From NCBI RefSeq assembly GCF_004293625.1, contig NZ_CP033040.1, forward strand, positions 2,247,001-2,311,000: DNA of 64,000 nt, written 5' to 3'. The notes under the pieces are model-generated. The model worked only from the letters and a program-made list of their open reading frames with translations, was not told the origin of the DNA and did not search any database. The DNA comes from Thiomicrorhabdus indica (GTDB taxonomy: Bacteria > Pseudomonadota > Gammaproteobacteria > Thiomicrospirales > Thiomicrospiraceae). Numbering within the stretch: position 1 is the stretch's first letter; each line of letters starts with the position of its first letter. Made by a program: the position numbers and the translations under genes. Below are positions 55,343-64,000 of the stretch, piece after piece.

Positions 55343-56687
55343 ATAATTGCGCCTCCACTAGATTAGGTTGCACACTTTTGGTGACGATTGAGATCGGAAA
55401 CTGCGCAAAACGCTGCTTTGCAATGGTCGATAAACGACTGATTTGTTGACTATTCGCAGCTTTCAAATCCAACATTAACTGATTCCTAGAAGCATTCCAT
55501 TCTACTCGCGCGACTTGAACATTTGGTGTCATTGCTAGAAGTTCTTCGACAGCAGATAACCATTTCATTAAACTGACTGTTTGCTCAGCTTTAACTTGAG
55601 ATTTTAAACGACTCATAGTCTGAGACTTGATATTCACCACACGTTTCGCGTCGGGGAACATCTGTTTAAAAAGCTCTTCACTTTTCTGCTGATAAACCAT
55701 GGTTTTTTCATTCAGCTGTTGGGTTTGTTGCACAGTTTCAACAAGCAAGAGAATTAACCAAAATCCAATCAACATCACCGAAATTAAGCTGACTTTTAAG
55801 ACACCAGAACTCTGTTGATGCGTTGCATAAACCCCTTGCAGCAAATTAACCGCTCGAAGTTTTAATTTTTCACCGGCCGGTAAAGAATCTAAATCACTCG
55901 TAAGCCATTCAGAGTCGCTGACAACCGCCATATCTTCAAAACGAATAGATCCTGCCAAGGATTCACTTTCAGTGTCTTCAATTTCTGAAGGCTCTTTACC
56001 GGTTTCAGAATGCTTAGCAAGCATTTTCGAAACGCTGATTTGCCAAAGCGATGCCCCCCAATCCAATGGACAAGCAAAGCCGCTAAATTCAGTGGCACGA
56101 ACGAATAATCGAGTTATATTCTTATCGTGCTCAAGTTCGACTGGTTGACTAAAAACACCCTTTTGAGGTTCGCCTGAAAATTGCAAACGAAAACAATCTG
56201 CAAGCAACAATGCCTTTGAACACCCTAATGCTTTCAAAGCTTGTTGCCACAAACGCATTTGTTCATGCGAAACCAAAGCCACGTCAAACCGAACTGCAGG
56301 AGTTTGTCCTTCAAAGGTGGCTATTTTTTGTTTAGCGAAGGTCGCAATAAAATAGTCTTCGATAGGTAACGCAAGACTCGCCTCTAAAGCAAAAGGCAAT
56401 GCTTTTTGGCAATCTGAGACGCGCTTTCCAGGGACATCTACCTGAGTCAATACCACTAATTCAGTTGGCACCCACATGGCTTGAATTTGTCGGATTTGAG
56501 AAGGGGAAACCCCGTTATCCATCAAAATTTGATGAACGGATTCAGGATTCAATTGCCAGTCATTAGCGGACACCAGAATCCTTTGCGAGTCTGCATCTAG
56601 CAGGTTTGCCTGCGCATCCAGCATCAACGATTTGATAGGCAAAATCTGACGGTCATTCACATTTGAGATCTGGGGTTGTTCGGTCAT
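55332..56687 (-). CDS. gspL: type II secretion system protein L
   Basis: About 451 residues: a cytoplasmic actin-like domain that binds GspE (about 1-290), a transmembrane helix (VSLISVMLIGFWLILLLVE, about 297-315), and a periplasmic ferredoxin-like domain that meets GspM. The ATG at 56687 (MTEQPQI), 4 bp after the gspK stop, is chosen over an upstream TTG that overlaps gspK. The palindrome at 55872 is read as Leu-Pro-Ala-Gly-Glu. Confidence 0.9.
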   Translation of the reverse strand: MTEQPQISNVNDRQILPIKSLMLDAQANLLDADSQRILVSANDWQLNPESVHQILMDNGVSPSQIRQIQAMWVPTELVVLTQVDVPGKRVSDCQKALPFALEASLALPIEDYFIATFAKQKIATFEGQTPAVRFDVALVSHEQMRLWQQALKALGCSKALLLADCFRLQFSGEPQKGVFSQPVELEHDKNITRLFVRATEFSGFACPLDWGASLWQISVSKMLAKHSETGKEPSEIEDTESESLAGSIRFEDMAVVSDSEWLTSDLDSLPAGEKLKLRAVNLLQGVYATHQQSSGVLKVSLISVMLIGFWLILLLVETVQQTQQLNEKTMVYQQKSEELFKQMFPDAKRVVNIKSQTMSRLKSQVKAEQTVSLMKWLSAVEELLAMTPNVQVARVEWNASRNQLMLDLKAANSQQISRLSTIAKQRFAQFPISIVTKSVQPNLVEAQLYVR

Positions 56688-56691
56688 CTTA

Positions 56692-57852
56692 TTACTCGTC
56701 GGCAAAGCCAATCCATCTTTGTACTAATTGCACCTCATTCGCACTGCGATAAAACAAGGCATGAATCAAGGTATTACGTGCTCTGCCATAATCCAAAACA
56801 CTGGTTAATTGAAAAAATTCACTACTGACACTTAAAAAACCGGCCGGTAAATCTTTTTGAATTTCTTGCGCACTAAATCCTGTTTGAGTTTGTAAAAAGG
56901 TCATAAACTCATCCACGGTTTCTGCTGGTTGTTGCGCCCTTTGCTGAAGCCATGCAGAAGCAAGCTCCGGACTCATCCATTGAGCCAATGATTGCAACAC
57001 AATCGATGTCGCCGTATTGATATTTACCGGCGTGATTTTTGGCAAGGTGGTTAATCCTGCGCTCATAATCTGTTGTGACTGCCAATCCAAACGATAAAAC
57101 GTTGGAAAATTATAAAGCTCTGCAACCGTTACTAACGGCTGGTTCGCCGCTGAAAAACTCGGCACCTGCAACTGGTATTGATCGCTTTCCGCTCCTAAAG
57201 GCAACGGCTCATTATCCGCATCCACCCAATCAGTCACAACCTCGGAAAATCCCGGCCACGCTTCCATGGCTTGCATCCTTGCAGGCATCGTTGTCACTCC
57301 CATGGCCTCGGTTTCAACCCCAGTATTCGTATTCGCGTCTTCGTTTTCTTCTTCAGGTAACCCCGTTCCCACACCTTGCAGCATTAAAGCCGCTAAATTA
57401 TCCGACCAAGCTTGATGATCGCCCCCTAGTTGCCAGTAGCGATTTAAAATGGCTTGCCACAATTTTTTTTGTGTTGAATCTTCCGCCAGCACATTATTTA
57501 AATTTAGCTTTGATTGCGCATCAATCATCAAGCCGCCAATCGTCCCTTCTTCAAAACTCACTGGTGGCAAAGGCTGTGCCCATAATTCTTGTAAATGGTC
57601 AGTTTTATTATCCTCAATATCCAATTTCAAGCCGGACATGACCCAATCTTCAAGTCCCCATTGCACACTTAATGCTTGAGCTTGATGCAACATCACGCCG
57701 CTGCGTTGAATTTGGCTGTGCTGAGACGAAAACATTTGCGCGCTCAAAATCGAAACGATTGCCACGACCATGAGAACCGTTAGCAGAGCAAAACCTGACT
57801 GCGATTTTTTGACTCTTCTCATCCTGAAAGAAACCGCTTGCATTGAATTCAT
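56692..57852 (-). CDS. gspK: type II secretion minor pseudopilin GspK
   Basis: A 386-residue tip pseudopilin. The leader ends SQSG and is followed by FALLTVLMVVAIVSIL, with Thr at position 5 in place of Glu, as expected for GspK. It contains a long alpha-helical domain inserted in the pilin fold. The ATG overlaps the gspJ stop (ATGA). A palindrome copy lies at 56839, read as Leu-Pro-Ala-Gly-Phe. Confidence 0.94.
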   Translation of the reverse strand: MNSMQAVSFRMRRVKKSQSGFALLTVLMVVAIVSILSAQMFSSQHSQIQRSGVMLHQAQALSVQWGLEDWVMSGLKLDIEDNKTDHLQELWAQPLPPVSFEEGTIGGLMIDAQSKLNLNNVLAEDSTQKKLWQAILNRYWQLGGDHQAWSDNLAALMLQGVGTGLPEEENEDANTNTGVETEAMGVTTMPARMQAMEAWPGFSEVVTDWVDADNEPLPLGAESDQYQLQVPSFSAANQPLVTVAELYNFPTFYRLDWQSQQIMSAGLTTLPKITPVNINTATSIVLQSLAQWMSPELASAWLQQRAQQPAETVDEFMTFLQTQTGFSAQEIQKDLPAGFLSVSSEFFQLTSVLDYGRARNTLIHALFYRSANEVQLVQRWIGFADE

Positions 57853-58556
57853 TTTGAAGCCGCCTCAGCAAAAGGATTCGGTGGCAAGCCATCACCTTGT
57901 TGCGATTCAGACGCTTGACTAAAGTCAGCAATCACACCGTCCGTTCCTCTCAGCAAGCGTTTTAATTTTTCACCATTTACCAGCTGAATTTGAATTTCAA
58001 CGGCTTTTGGCAAAACCTGTACCGCGAAAGTGGTTTGATTACTTGCATTCTGCAATGGCGGCCAACTGCTTTGCCATTGATTACTTTGATCTAAAAATCG
58101 CCACCCAACTTGAGAAACGGATTTCAAAATAGGCATCAAAGTTGGTTCCGTATCCCCCGCTCTATCCATCACCGGCCAAGTCAAGCGATACAAGGTATCG
58201 TCCTGAAATCGATAGCCAACTCTCAACAAGCCATTTCTTGAGTTCGGTGTCATAAAACCAGCTAGCCGAGAAAACTCTAACCCCATATCCGAACGAAAAC
58301 TCATTGCAGGCAAAACACCGTTCAAACCATCATTAATCGCTCGTGGTGTCATCTGTACTATATCTTGCTCAATCCACCAAAGTGCTCGCTGCTGTTTTTG
58401 CATGGTTTTTTGGTGCGCGCTTACCTTCTGTTCGGTCGACACCATTGCTGCAATTGATTGATAAGCCAACACCGAAATCACTGCAGATACCGACATCGCG
58501 ATCAACAATTCAATAAGGGTAAAACCTGACTGTTGTTTGCGCATGACTTCTCTCAT
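57849..58556 (-). CDS. gspJ: type II secretion minor pseudopilin GspJ
   Basis: A 235-residue pseudopilin with leader ending QQSG and FTLIELLIAMSVSAVISVLAY (Glu5 present), followed by a globular domain with WIEQDIVQMTPR and RYRFQD-type features of GspJ. Its stop overlaps gspK and its start abuts gspI, so the three are translated together. It joins GspI and GspK in the tip complex. Confidence 0.95.
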   Translation of the reverse strand: MREVMRKQQSGFTLIELLIAMSVSAVISVLAYQSIAAMVSTEQKVSAHQKTMQKQQRALWWIEQDIVQMTPRAINDGLNGVLPAMSFRSDMGLEFSRLAGFMTPNSRNGLLRVGYRFQDDTLYRLTWPVMDRAGDTEPTLMPILKSVSQVGWRFLDQSNQWQSSWPPLQNASNQTTFAVQVLPKAVEIQIQLVNGEKLKRLLRGTDGVIADFSQASESQQGDGLPPNPFAEAASK

Positions 58557-58943
58557 CTACTGCGAACGAATAATCGATGCTAGACTTGCCGCCACCGAGT
58601 CTTCGTTGTCTGCCTTTACCACAACCCGCACTTGCTGATAATTAGGCATCAGTGACGGGGTCGACTCAAGCTCTATCTGCCACTGACGCCCAGATTGCGA
58701 AAGTTTTTTGGGAATTTCAGAACTGGGAAATAATTGCTTTTGTAGCAATACATCTTGTGCGACCCAAGTTGCAGCCACCTTTTGCGCCAAATTTCCTTGA
58801 TTACTTGCTGTCATTCCTAGAGCGCGACTTAAAGCCGCAAGCGCGACAGCGGCGACAACCAAAGCAATTAAAACTTCGATTAATGTAAACCCAGCTTGGC
58901 CTTGGCAACGTATTTGTCGTATTTTTTTGACAAAAGCTTGCAC
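58557..58943 (-). CDS. gspI: type II secretion minor pseudopilin GspI
   Basis: A small pseudopilin; the leader ends GQAG and is followed by FTLIEVLIALVVAAVALAALS. The GTG at 58943, three bases after the gspH stop, gives about 128 residues, near the family norm. An in-frame ATG at 59006 would add 21 residues and overlap gspH by 61 bp, so it is the less likely start. Nucleates the tip complex with GspJ and GspK. Confidence 0.9.
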   Translation of the reverse strand: MQAFVKKIRQIRCQGQAGFTLIEVLIALVVAAVALAALSRALGMTASNQGNLAQKVAATWVAQDVLLQKQLFPSSEIPKKLSQSGRQWQIELESTPSLMPNYQQVRVVVKADNEDSVAASLASIIRSQ

Positions 58944-58945
58944 GC

Positions 58946-59473
58946 CTAACTCGCCTCTTTTTGAGGGCGTTCGGAGTCGTCGAGAAATTCCAATATTCGA
59001 TTCCATTCAACTTGACGAGAAATTTCTTGCTCCTTGTCTTCAACAATCAATTCAATTTTTCCAGCGGTAGCTTCACCACTTGGCCAAAACAGCCAACCTT
59101 CAGCCGGTAACTGCAAATAAGCGGGCGCTTTAACCTCAAGCTGCCAAGTCGGTTCAATATTTTCCGGCCATTCATAATCTGCAATTTTAGTTTGGGCACG
59201 CCATTCACCGGATGCCCACGACCAAACTTGCAGTCCTTTTTTATCAGGTGTCAGTAAATAAGGCTTCCCTTCAAACACAGCCAAGTCCGCGACATTCATT
59301 AATAAGCCACGCAACTTAGCCTGTTGAGAGCGCAATTCATCCGAACTACCAAAACGAAATGACTGAGTCATAGCTGATAACAAAATCGCCACAACCACCA
59401 ATACCACCATCAATTCAATCAGGGTAAACCCCTTCTCAATTTTAACCGGCCGGTAACTTATCTCTAGAGTCAT
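58946..59473 (-). CDS. gspH: type II secretion minor pseudopilin GspH
   Basis: A 175-residue pseudopilin: MTLEISYRPVKIEKG leader, then FTLIELMVVLVVVAILLSAM with Glu5. GspH links the GspI-J-K tip to the GspG fibre. The leader itself contains a palindrome copy (59445, read Arg-Pro-Val). Another perfect copy lies 12 bp upstream of the start codon at 59485. Confidence 0.93.
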   Translation of the reverse strand: MTLEISYRPVKIEKGFTLIELMVVLVVVAILLSAMTQSFRFGSSDELRSQQAKLRGLLMNVADLAVFEGKPYLLTPDKKGLQVWSWASGEWRAQTKIADYEWPENIEPTWQLEVKAPAYLQLPAEGWLFWPSGEATAGKIELIVEDKEQEISRQVEWNRILEFLDDSERPQKEAS

Positions 59474-59484
59474 TAACGTTTTCT

Positions 59485-59494
59485 ACCGGCCGGT
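59485..59494. repeat. ACCGGCCGGT palindrome between gspG and gspH
   Basis: Perfect copy spanning nearly the whole 20-bp gap; its last base touches the end of gspG. It lies only 40 bp from the copy inside gspH. Confidence 0.9.
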
Positions 59495-59940
59495 TACTTT
59501 TTCCAGTTTCCAATAGTGGCATTCACACCTTCACCACCATCAACACCATCTGCCCCAAGCGTATATAAATCAAAATCACCATGCTCACCCGGTGAAACAT
59601 ACAGATACGGATTGCCCCAAGGATCCGATGGCAAATTATCCAGTAATGGTTTCCAATTCTTTGGTTCTGGGTCACCATCTGGCTTTGTTACCAACGCCTC
59701 TAAACCTTGATCGGTTGACGGAAACTGGTAATTATCCAACTTGTAAAGCTGCAACGCTGAGCTAATGGATTGGATGTCTTGTTTCGCTTTTACCAAGCGT
59801 GCCTCATCAGGTCGATCCATCAGTTTGGGTACGACAAAACCTGCCAACACCGCCAAAATCACCACCACAACCATTAACTCAATCAGCGTAAAACCAGATT
59901 GTTTGTTTGTTTTCACTTGTATCTTCATAAAACTTTCCAT
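59494..59940 (-). CDS. gspG: type II secretion major pseudopilin GspG
   Basis: About 144-148 residues. The leader KTNKQSG is followed by FTLIELMVVVVILAVLAGFVVP, and the protein contains the GspG signatures DPWGNPYLYVSPGEHG and LYTLGADGVDGGEG, which hold the calcium site of this subunit. It forms the pseudopilus shaft. An ATG at 59928 preceded by GGAAAG is an alternative start. A large intergenic hairpin lies between gspF and this gene. Confidence 0.96.
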   Translation of the reverse strand: MESFMKIQVKTNKQSGFTLIELMVVVVILAVLAGFVVPKLMDRPDEARLVKAKQDIQSISSALQLYKLDNYQFPSTDQGLEALVTKPDGDPEPKNWKPLLDNLPSDPWGNPYLYVSPGEHGDFDLYTLGADGVDGGEGVNATIGNWKK

Positions 59941-59963
59941 TTAGACATTTTCGTACAATATAC

Positions 59964-60057
59964 CTGTAACAACTATTTTCTAGAGTCGCTTTAAACTCAT
60001 CCTTAAGTCATTTATACCCATATGGGTGCCCGACGCTCTGGAAAATTGTTGTTACAG
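59964..60057. promoter_or_regulatory. large hairpin between gspF and gspG
   Basis: Two 22-nt arms (59964-59985, starting CTGTAACAACTATTTT; 60036-60057, ending TTGTTGTTACAG) match at 20 of 22 positions. The 50-nt loop contains the palindrome ACCCATATGGGT. It fills most of the 150-bp gap, the only sizeable gap from gspD to gspM, and could protect or separate the downstream gspG mRNA, whose product is needed in excess. Confidence 0.7.
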
Positions 60058-60090
60058 ACATCAAAGAAACCTCTCTCATCGCAGGCACAA

Positions 60091-61311
60091 CTAACCCACC
60101 ATTTGATTCATTTCAAAAATCGGCAACATAATCGCTAAAACAATCGTCAAAACCACCGCGCCCATGACAATAATCAACAAGGGTTCAAGCAAACTGACCA
60201 AAGTCTGTGCCGCTTGCTCAACCGCCACCTCATAGTGCTGAGCACCTTTGAGTAACATGGTATGCAACTGCCCTTTTCCTTCTCCAGTTTTAACCAAGTT
60301 CAGCAATAATGGAGGAAAGAAACCCGCTTGCCGCATAGCTGAGTGGACACTTTCACCCTGTCGAATTTTTTCCACCATTTCATCAACCGCTTTTCGCATA
60401 GGAGCCAAAGTCATCACTTCGGCTGAAATCACCATCGACTCTCGGACAGCGACTCCACTATCCACTAAAACTCCAAGCGTTCTAGCCCATCTTGAGGTGG
60501 CGGAATAAATCAGGAATCGCTTGATACCTGGCGTACGCATTAACAATGCATGAATCTTAAAACGCATACTCGGTATTCTTAACATTATTTGCAAAATGAC
60601 CCACAACCCAATCACACCGCCAATAATTAACCACCAATAAACTTGGACAAAATCGCTGGCTGACAATAACCCTTGCGTAAGTGGTGGAAGTTCTTGCTGC
60701 ATATTGTCAAAAACGGTCACCACCTTAGGCACCACATAAACCATCAAGAAAAATACAATCGCCACGGCGACAACAATCATCAGAATCGGATAAATCAGTG
60801 CGGTTTTTAATTTTTTATTCAGATGATCACGTTGCTCCAAATTGTCTGCCAACCGTGACATGACGGCGGTTAAATGCCCACTCTCTTCGCCTGCTTGAAT
60901 AATCGCAATATAGTCTTGTGGCACTGTGTAATCACTGCGCATCAACGCTTGCGCCAATCCATAACCTTCATTGACATTCTGATGAAGTCCGCTGATAAAA
61001 CGCAGTACCGTTTTACTTTCTGCTTGCTCTGATAACGCTTTCAATGCTTGGTTCAGAGGTGTGCTGGCTTCCAGCAAGGTATAGAGCTCTCGAGTAAACA
61101 GTGAAACTTCACTCACCGCCAATTTCTTTTTAAATAAACTACGCCCAGAGGTTGCAGAAGAGTTTGACGATTTGTTCAGTGCTTGAATATCAAGTGCCGT
61201 CAGCCCTTTTTCACGCAATAGTTGCCGTAAATGCCGTTCGGACTCGCCATCTAAAACACCTTTAACGGTTTTACCTTGCGCGTTTAACGCTCGATATTCA
61301 TAACTGGCCAA
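60091..61311 (-). CDS. gspF: type II secretion inner-membrane protein GspF
   Basis: A 406-residue platform protein with two cytoplasmic GspF domains and three transmembrane helices (about residues 170-195, 220-245 and 375-400). Typical motifs are SLFTRELYTLLEASTPLNQAL seen in two pieces, IIQAGEESGHL and VKTGEGKGQLHTML. The start is TTG with GAGAGG just upstream. It couples the GspE ATPase to the pseudopilus. Confidence 0.95.
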   Translation of the reverse strand: MASYEYRALNAQGKTVKGVLDGESERHLRQLLREKGLTALDIQALNKSSNSSATSGRSLFKKKLAVSEVSLFTRELYTLLEASTPLNQALKALSEQAESKTVLRFISGLHQNVNEGYGLAQALMRSDYTVPQDYIAIIQAGEESGHLTAVMSRLADNLEQRDHLNKKLKTALIYPILMIVVAVAIVFFLMVYVVPKVVTVFDNMQQELPPLTQGLLSASDFVQVYWWLIIGGVIGLWVILQIMLRIPSMRFKIHALLMRTPGIKRFLIYSATSRWARTLGVLVDSGVAVRESMVISAEVMTLAPMRKAVDEMVEKIRQGESVHSAMRQAGFFPPLLLNLVKTGEGKGQLHTMLLKGAQHYEVAVEQAAQTLVSLLEPLLIIVMGAVVLTIVLAIMLPIFEMNQMVG

Positions 61312-61350
61312 AAGCCTCTCCCAAAACCTTGTTAAATTTTTTCGAACGAA

Positions 61351-62838
61351 TTAATGAGCGGTCACTCGAATCACTTCTTCAAGCGACGTTACTCCTTCAA
61401 GCACTGCTTGATAACCACGTTGCTGAAGTGATGGACTGTCCCTTCGGATATATTTTTCAATTTCCGATTCCGAAGCATTGGAATGAATCAATTCTCGAAC
61501 CTTATCATCCACTAACAACAACTCATAAAGACCTAAACGGCCACTATAACCCGTTTGGTTACAATGCTCACAGCCGCATGGATGACCAATCGTTGCAGAC
61601 TCAACTTGTAATAGATTTAACTCTGCTTCATCAGCAGGTTTGAATTGTGCACAATGCGGACATAAACGTCGAACTAGACGCTGAGCTAAAACACCGACTA
61701 AACTCGAAGAAAGCAAAAACGATTCAATTCCCATGTCTCGCATACGGGTAATGGCACCGACAGACGTATTGGTATGTAAAGTTGATAACACCAAGTGTCC
61801 AGTTAGAGAAGACTGAACCGCGATTTCAGCGGTTTCCAAATCACGAATTTCCCCAATCATCAAAACATCGGGGTCTTGTCTAAGCAAAGCACGTAACCCC
61901 GTGGCGAATGTCATACCTGCCTTGGTATTCACCTGAGTTTGGCTAATCCCATCAATGTTGTATTCAACGGGATCTTCAATGGTCATAATGTTGCGTTGAG
62001 CATCATTCAACAACCCCAATCCAGCATACAGCGTTGTTGTTTTCCCTGATCCTGTCGGCCCCGTCACCAAAAAAATTCCATGAGCTTTCGACAAGCACTT
62101 GCGAACCGAAATATCTAGATACTCCGGCAGCCCTAAATCTTTTAAGTTCAGTCTTTCTGAGCCTTTGTCCAATAAACGCATCACCACACGCTCACCATAG
62201 CTTGAAGGCATGGTCGAAACACGTAAATCCACCGCTCGGCCACCCAATTTCAAAGCAATACGACCATCTTGTGGAATCCGTTTTTCAGCAATATCGAGCT
62301 TAGCCATCACCTTAATCCGCGACACGAGCATTGAAGCCAAAGCTGGTTGAGGCCGTAAAACCGTTTTTAAAACCCCATCAACACGAAAACGAATCCTGAG
62401 TTGATTTTCATATGGCTCAATATGAATATCCGATGCGCTGGCTCGAATCGCTTCCGCCAATACCGCATTCAATAACTTGATAATCGGTGCATCGTCGGCG
62501 CTGTCTAATAAATCTTCCGGCTCACCCAATTCAGCCGCAACCGTTGCCAAGTCTTCAGTTTCAAGATTTTCAATTTGTGCAAAATCTTCAGAGCTTGCAC
62601 TGCCATTAACACCATACACTGACTGGAGCGCTTTCTGCCACTGACTCTCATCAAGTTTTTCTAAAACCAGACCAGCCGGTAAAGATGGATTGGCGGAACT
62701 CGAATGCCAACGTGCCTGAACATCCATCAAGCTGAGAAAATTGGTTTGCTCGGTGTAACACAGAGTCCATCCGCCTTCCTTTTGCATGACTAACAATTGG
62801 TTATCGCGGGCAAAGCCAAAACTTAATTCAGAAATCAC
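61351..62838 (-). CDS. gspE: type II secretion ATPase GspE
   Basis: Cytoplasmic hexameric ATPase that powers secretion. It has an N-terminal GspL-binding region (about 1-115), then the core with SASDIHIEPY, Walker A GPTGSGKTTT (about residue 258), the Asp box IEDPVEY, Walker B MIGEIRDLETAEIAVQ, and a tetracysteine zinc site CPHC...CEHC (about 400-425). The GTG at 62838 with AGGAG upstream is chosen; a TTG at 62856 overlaps gspD further. Confidence 0.95.
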   Translation of the reverse strand: MISELSFGFARDNQLLVMQKEGGWTLCYTEQTNFLSLMDVQARWHSSSANPSLPAGLVLEKLDESQWQKALQSVYGVNGSASSEDFAQIENLETEDLATVAAELGEPEDLLDSADDAPIIKLLNAVLAEAIRASASDIHIEPYENQLRIRFRVDGVLKTVLRPQPALASMLVSRIKVMAKLDIAEKRIPQDGRIALKLGGRAVDLRVSTMPSSYGERVVMRLLDKGSERLNLKDLGLPEYLDISVRKCLSKAHGIFLVTGPTGSGKTTTLYAGLGLLNDAQRNIMTIEDPVEYNIDGISQTQVNTKAGMTFATGLRALLRQDPDVLMIGEIRDLETAEIAVQSSLTGHLVLSTLHTNTSVGAITRMRDMGIESFLLSSSLVGVLAQRLVRRLCPHCAQFKPADEAELNLLQVESATIGHPCGCEHCNQTGYSGRLGLYELLLVDDKVRELIHSNASESEIEKYIRRDSPSLQQRGYQAVLEGVTSLEEVIRVTAH

Positions 62839-64000
62839 TACCGGTGATCTCCTCAAACGCTTGTAAAGACTTCTCAGCAGGGCTCATATTTGCTTTAGCT
62901 TCCGTCGTTTGTTTAATTTCCACCTCAACGGTTTTCGGTGTATGTAAAAGTGTTGCACCATGCTGTTGGAATTGTGGCAGAGTTGGTAACTCTGGTTTTA
63001 AACTTGGCTCACGATCTTTCAGAGGCGTATTTAAAATTCGCTGTTGTTGTTCAAACATATAGGTGTATTTCTGCTGACTGTAGTAGTTACTCATTGCATT
63101 GTCACGGACAATGATGGGACGCAAAAACACCATTAAATTAACTTTTTCACGTGAATTTTCGGTACTTCTGAAAAGGCGCCCTAAACCTGGAATATCTCCT
63201 AACCCAGGAACTTTGGATTCAACTTCAGTCTCTTTTTCATTAATCAAACCTCCCAGTACAACGACATTGCCATCACCAACAATCACACGCGTCTTGATTT
63301 GACGTTTAGAGGTTTGTAAATCAACCGCCTCACCTTTATCCAAGACATCAGACACTTCTTGATCGATATCCAAATAAATTTCATCACCTTCATTAATTTG
63401 AGGCTTAACCTTTAATTTGAGACCAACGCTTTGACGCTCAATCGTTGTAAATGGATTCGTGACAGAATTTGTCGTCGAGGTATAACTTCCTGTACTGAAT
63501 GGCACTTCACGCCCTACTAAAATCTCAGCCTCTTCGTTATCAAGCGTCAAGATAGAAGGTGTCGCCAAAATATTCGATGCGGTATCTTTGCGCAAAGCCT
63601 GCAACAAGCCTGCCCATCCATGATTATTAGAATTGATATCACCAACACCAATATTAATTCCCGTCGTTAACGCACTTACGGCTGTCGCAGGATCACTTAA
63701 ATTCGCAGCAATTGCCGGCAACGCACCGGAAAAACTCACAATCCCTGCCCCCGTATCACCAAGAGCTGCCCATTCAATACCAAGGTTGCCAACTCGGTCT
63801 TCAGAAATCTCGACAAATACGGCTTCAATCAGCACTTGAGCACGACGAACATCTAATTGTTTAATCACTTCTAACAAGTTTTGCGTCACTGCCTGAGGGG
63901 CACTAATCACCAAAGCATTCATGCGCTCATCCGCTTCAATACGAATCTGGTTTTTTAAGGTTTTCTGATCTAAATCTGATTGAGCCGGCGGTTGCTCTGC
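62828..64000 (-). CDS. gspD: type II secretion secretin GspD (5' end outside window)
   Basis: C-terminal 390 residues of the outer-membrane secretin; the frame is open to the right edge and the true start lies beyond it. The last N domain ends near ADERMNALVISAPQ, then the secretin core has VEIEAVFVEI-like, GVGDINSNNHGWAGLLQAL, LATPSILTLDN, EILVGREVPFSTGSY and VPGLGDIPGLGRLFRS. The end, after residue 330 of this fragment, is a Pro/Glu/Thr-rich tail. It overlaps gspE by a few bases. Confidence 0.95.
   Translation of the reverse strand, partial: AEQPPAQSDLDQKTLKNQIRIEADERMNALVISAPQAVTQNLLEVIKQLDVRRAQVLIEAVFVEISEDRVGNLGIEWAALGDTGAGIVSFSGALPAIAANLSDPATAVSALTTGINIGVGDINSNNHGWAGLLQALRKDTASNILATPSILTLDNEEAEILVGREVPFSTGSYTSTTNSVTNPFTTIERQSVGLKLKVKPQINEGDEIYLDIDQEVSDVLDKGEAVDLQTSKRQIKTRVIVGDGNVVVLGGLINEKETEVESKVPGLGDIPGLGRLFRSTENSREKVNLMVFLRPIIVRDNAMSNYYSQQKYTYMFEQQQRILNTPLKDREPSLKPELPTLPQFQQHGATLLHTPKTVEVEIKQTTEAKANMSPAEKSLQAFEEITGSDF

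Overview
The window is 64 kb of chromosome from a gammaproteobacterium of moderate to low GC. Two blocks match well-known gammaproteobacterial gene orders: miaB-ybeZ-ybeY-corC-lnt and leuS-lptE-holA-nadD-rsfS-rlmH. A leuS-linked YbeL-like gene, a complete run of gspD to gspN, and a ubiE-ubiJ-ubiB cluster support the same placement. A sulfur-oxidiser of the Thiomicrospira/Hydrogenovibrio type is a reasonable guess, but that is inference from overall gene content and not proven here. No rRNA, tRNA, CRISPR array or intact transposase was seen.

Layout. 0-2.3 kb: rpsT, then a motA/motB-type stator pair. 2.4-16 kb: housekeeping genes on the minus strand (rlmH, rsfS, nadD, proA, holA, lptE, leuS; lnt, corC, ybeY, phoH, miaB), with a plus-strand YbeL-like gene between the two blocks. 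16.2-27.1 kb: a pilin gene and, behind a terminator, a tightly packed minus-strand operon. The operon encodes seven paralogous prepilin-like proteins, a small secreted protein with RTX-like repeats, a response regulator and a histidine kinase. 27.3-38.6 kb: glycogen metabolism (glgC, a GH57 enzyme, malQ, glgB, glgA, glgP), interrupted by a 263-bp MITE-like element. 39.3-41.6 kb: Kdo synthesis and transfer (kdsD, waaA). 41.7-45.9 kb: a UPF0114 membrane protein, hslV, xerC, a DUF484 gene and dapF on the minus strand, facing away from hslU, a DUF971 gene, ubiE, ubiJ and ubiB on the plus strand. 51.3-53.4 kb: three poorly characterised envelope proteins. 53.8-64 kb: type II secretion genes gspN back to gspD, with gspD running off the right edge.

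The strongest candidate for an undescribed system is the 16.2-27.1 kb locus. Its seven prepilin-like proteins share an N-terminal pilin helix, a PCPD motif leading into an Asp-rich calcium-type loop closed by a second cysteine, and in five of them a GEN/VAY-type core motif and an FDD..YEIK-type C-terminal motif (partly degenerate in the last). Two of the seven, plus a small exported protein in the same operon, carry RTX-like G-x-G-(D/N)-D repeats. Two members lack the Glu5 residue of classical pilins, as GspK-type tip subunits do. A calcium-dependent pilus or pseudopilus with its own two-component system is the simplest reading.

A second genome-scale signal is the perfect palindrome ACCGGCCGGT, found 29 times where about 0.06 would be expected by chance. 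It lies in genes mostly in the Pro-Ala-Gly frame and otherwise in gaps between genes, and is absent from most of the pilin locus. It behaves like a dispersed iterated palindrome or an uptake/methylation sequence. Other points of interest are an apparent inversion that separated hslV from hslU, a heat-shock-type promoter in front of hslU, and several long intergenic hairpins.
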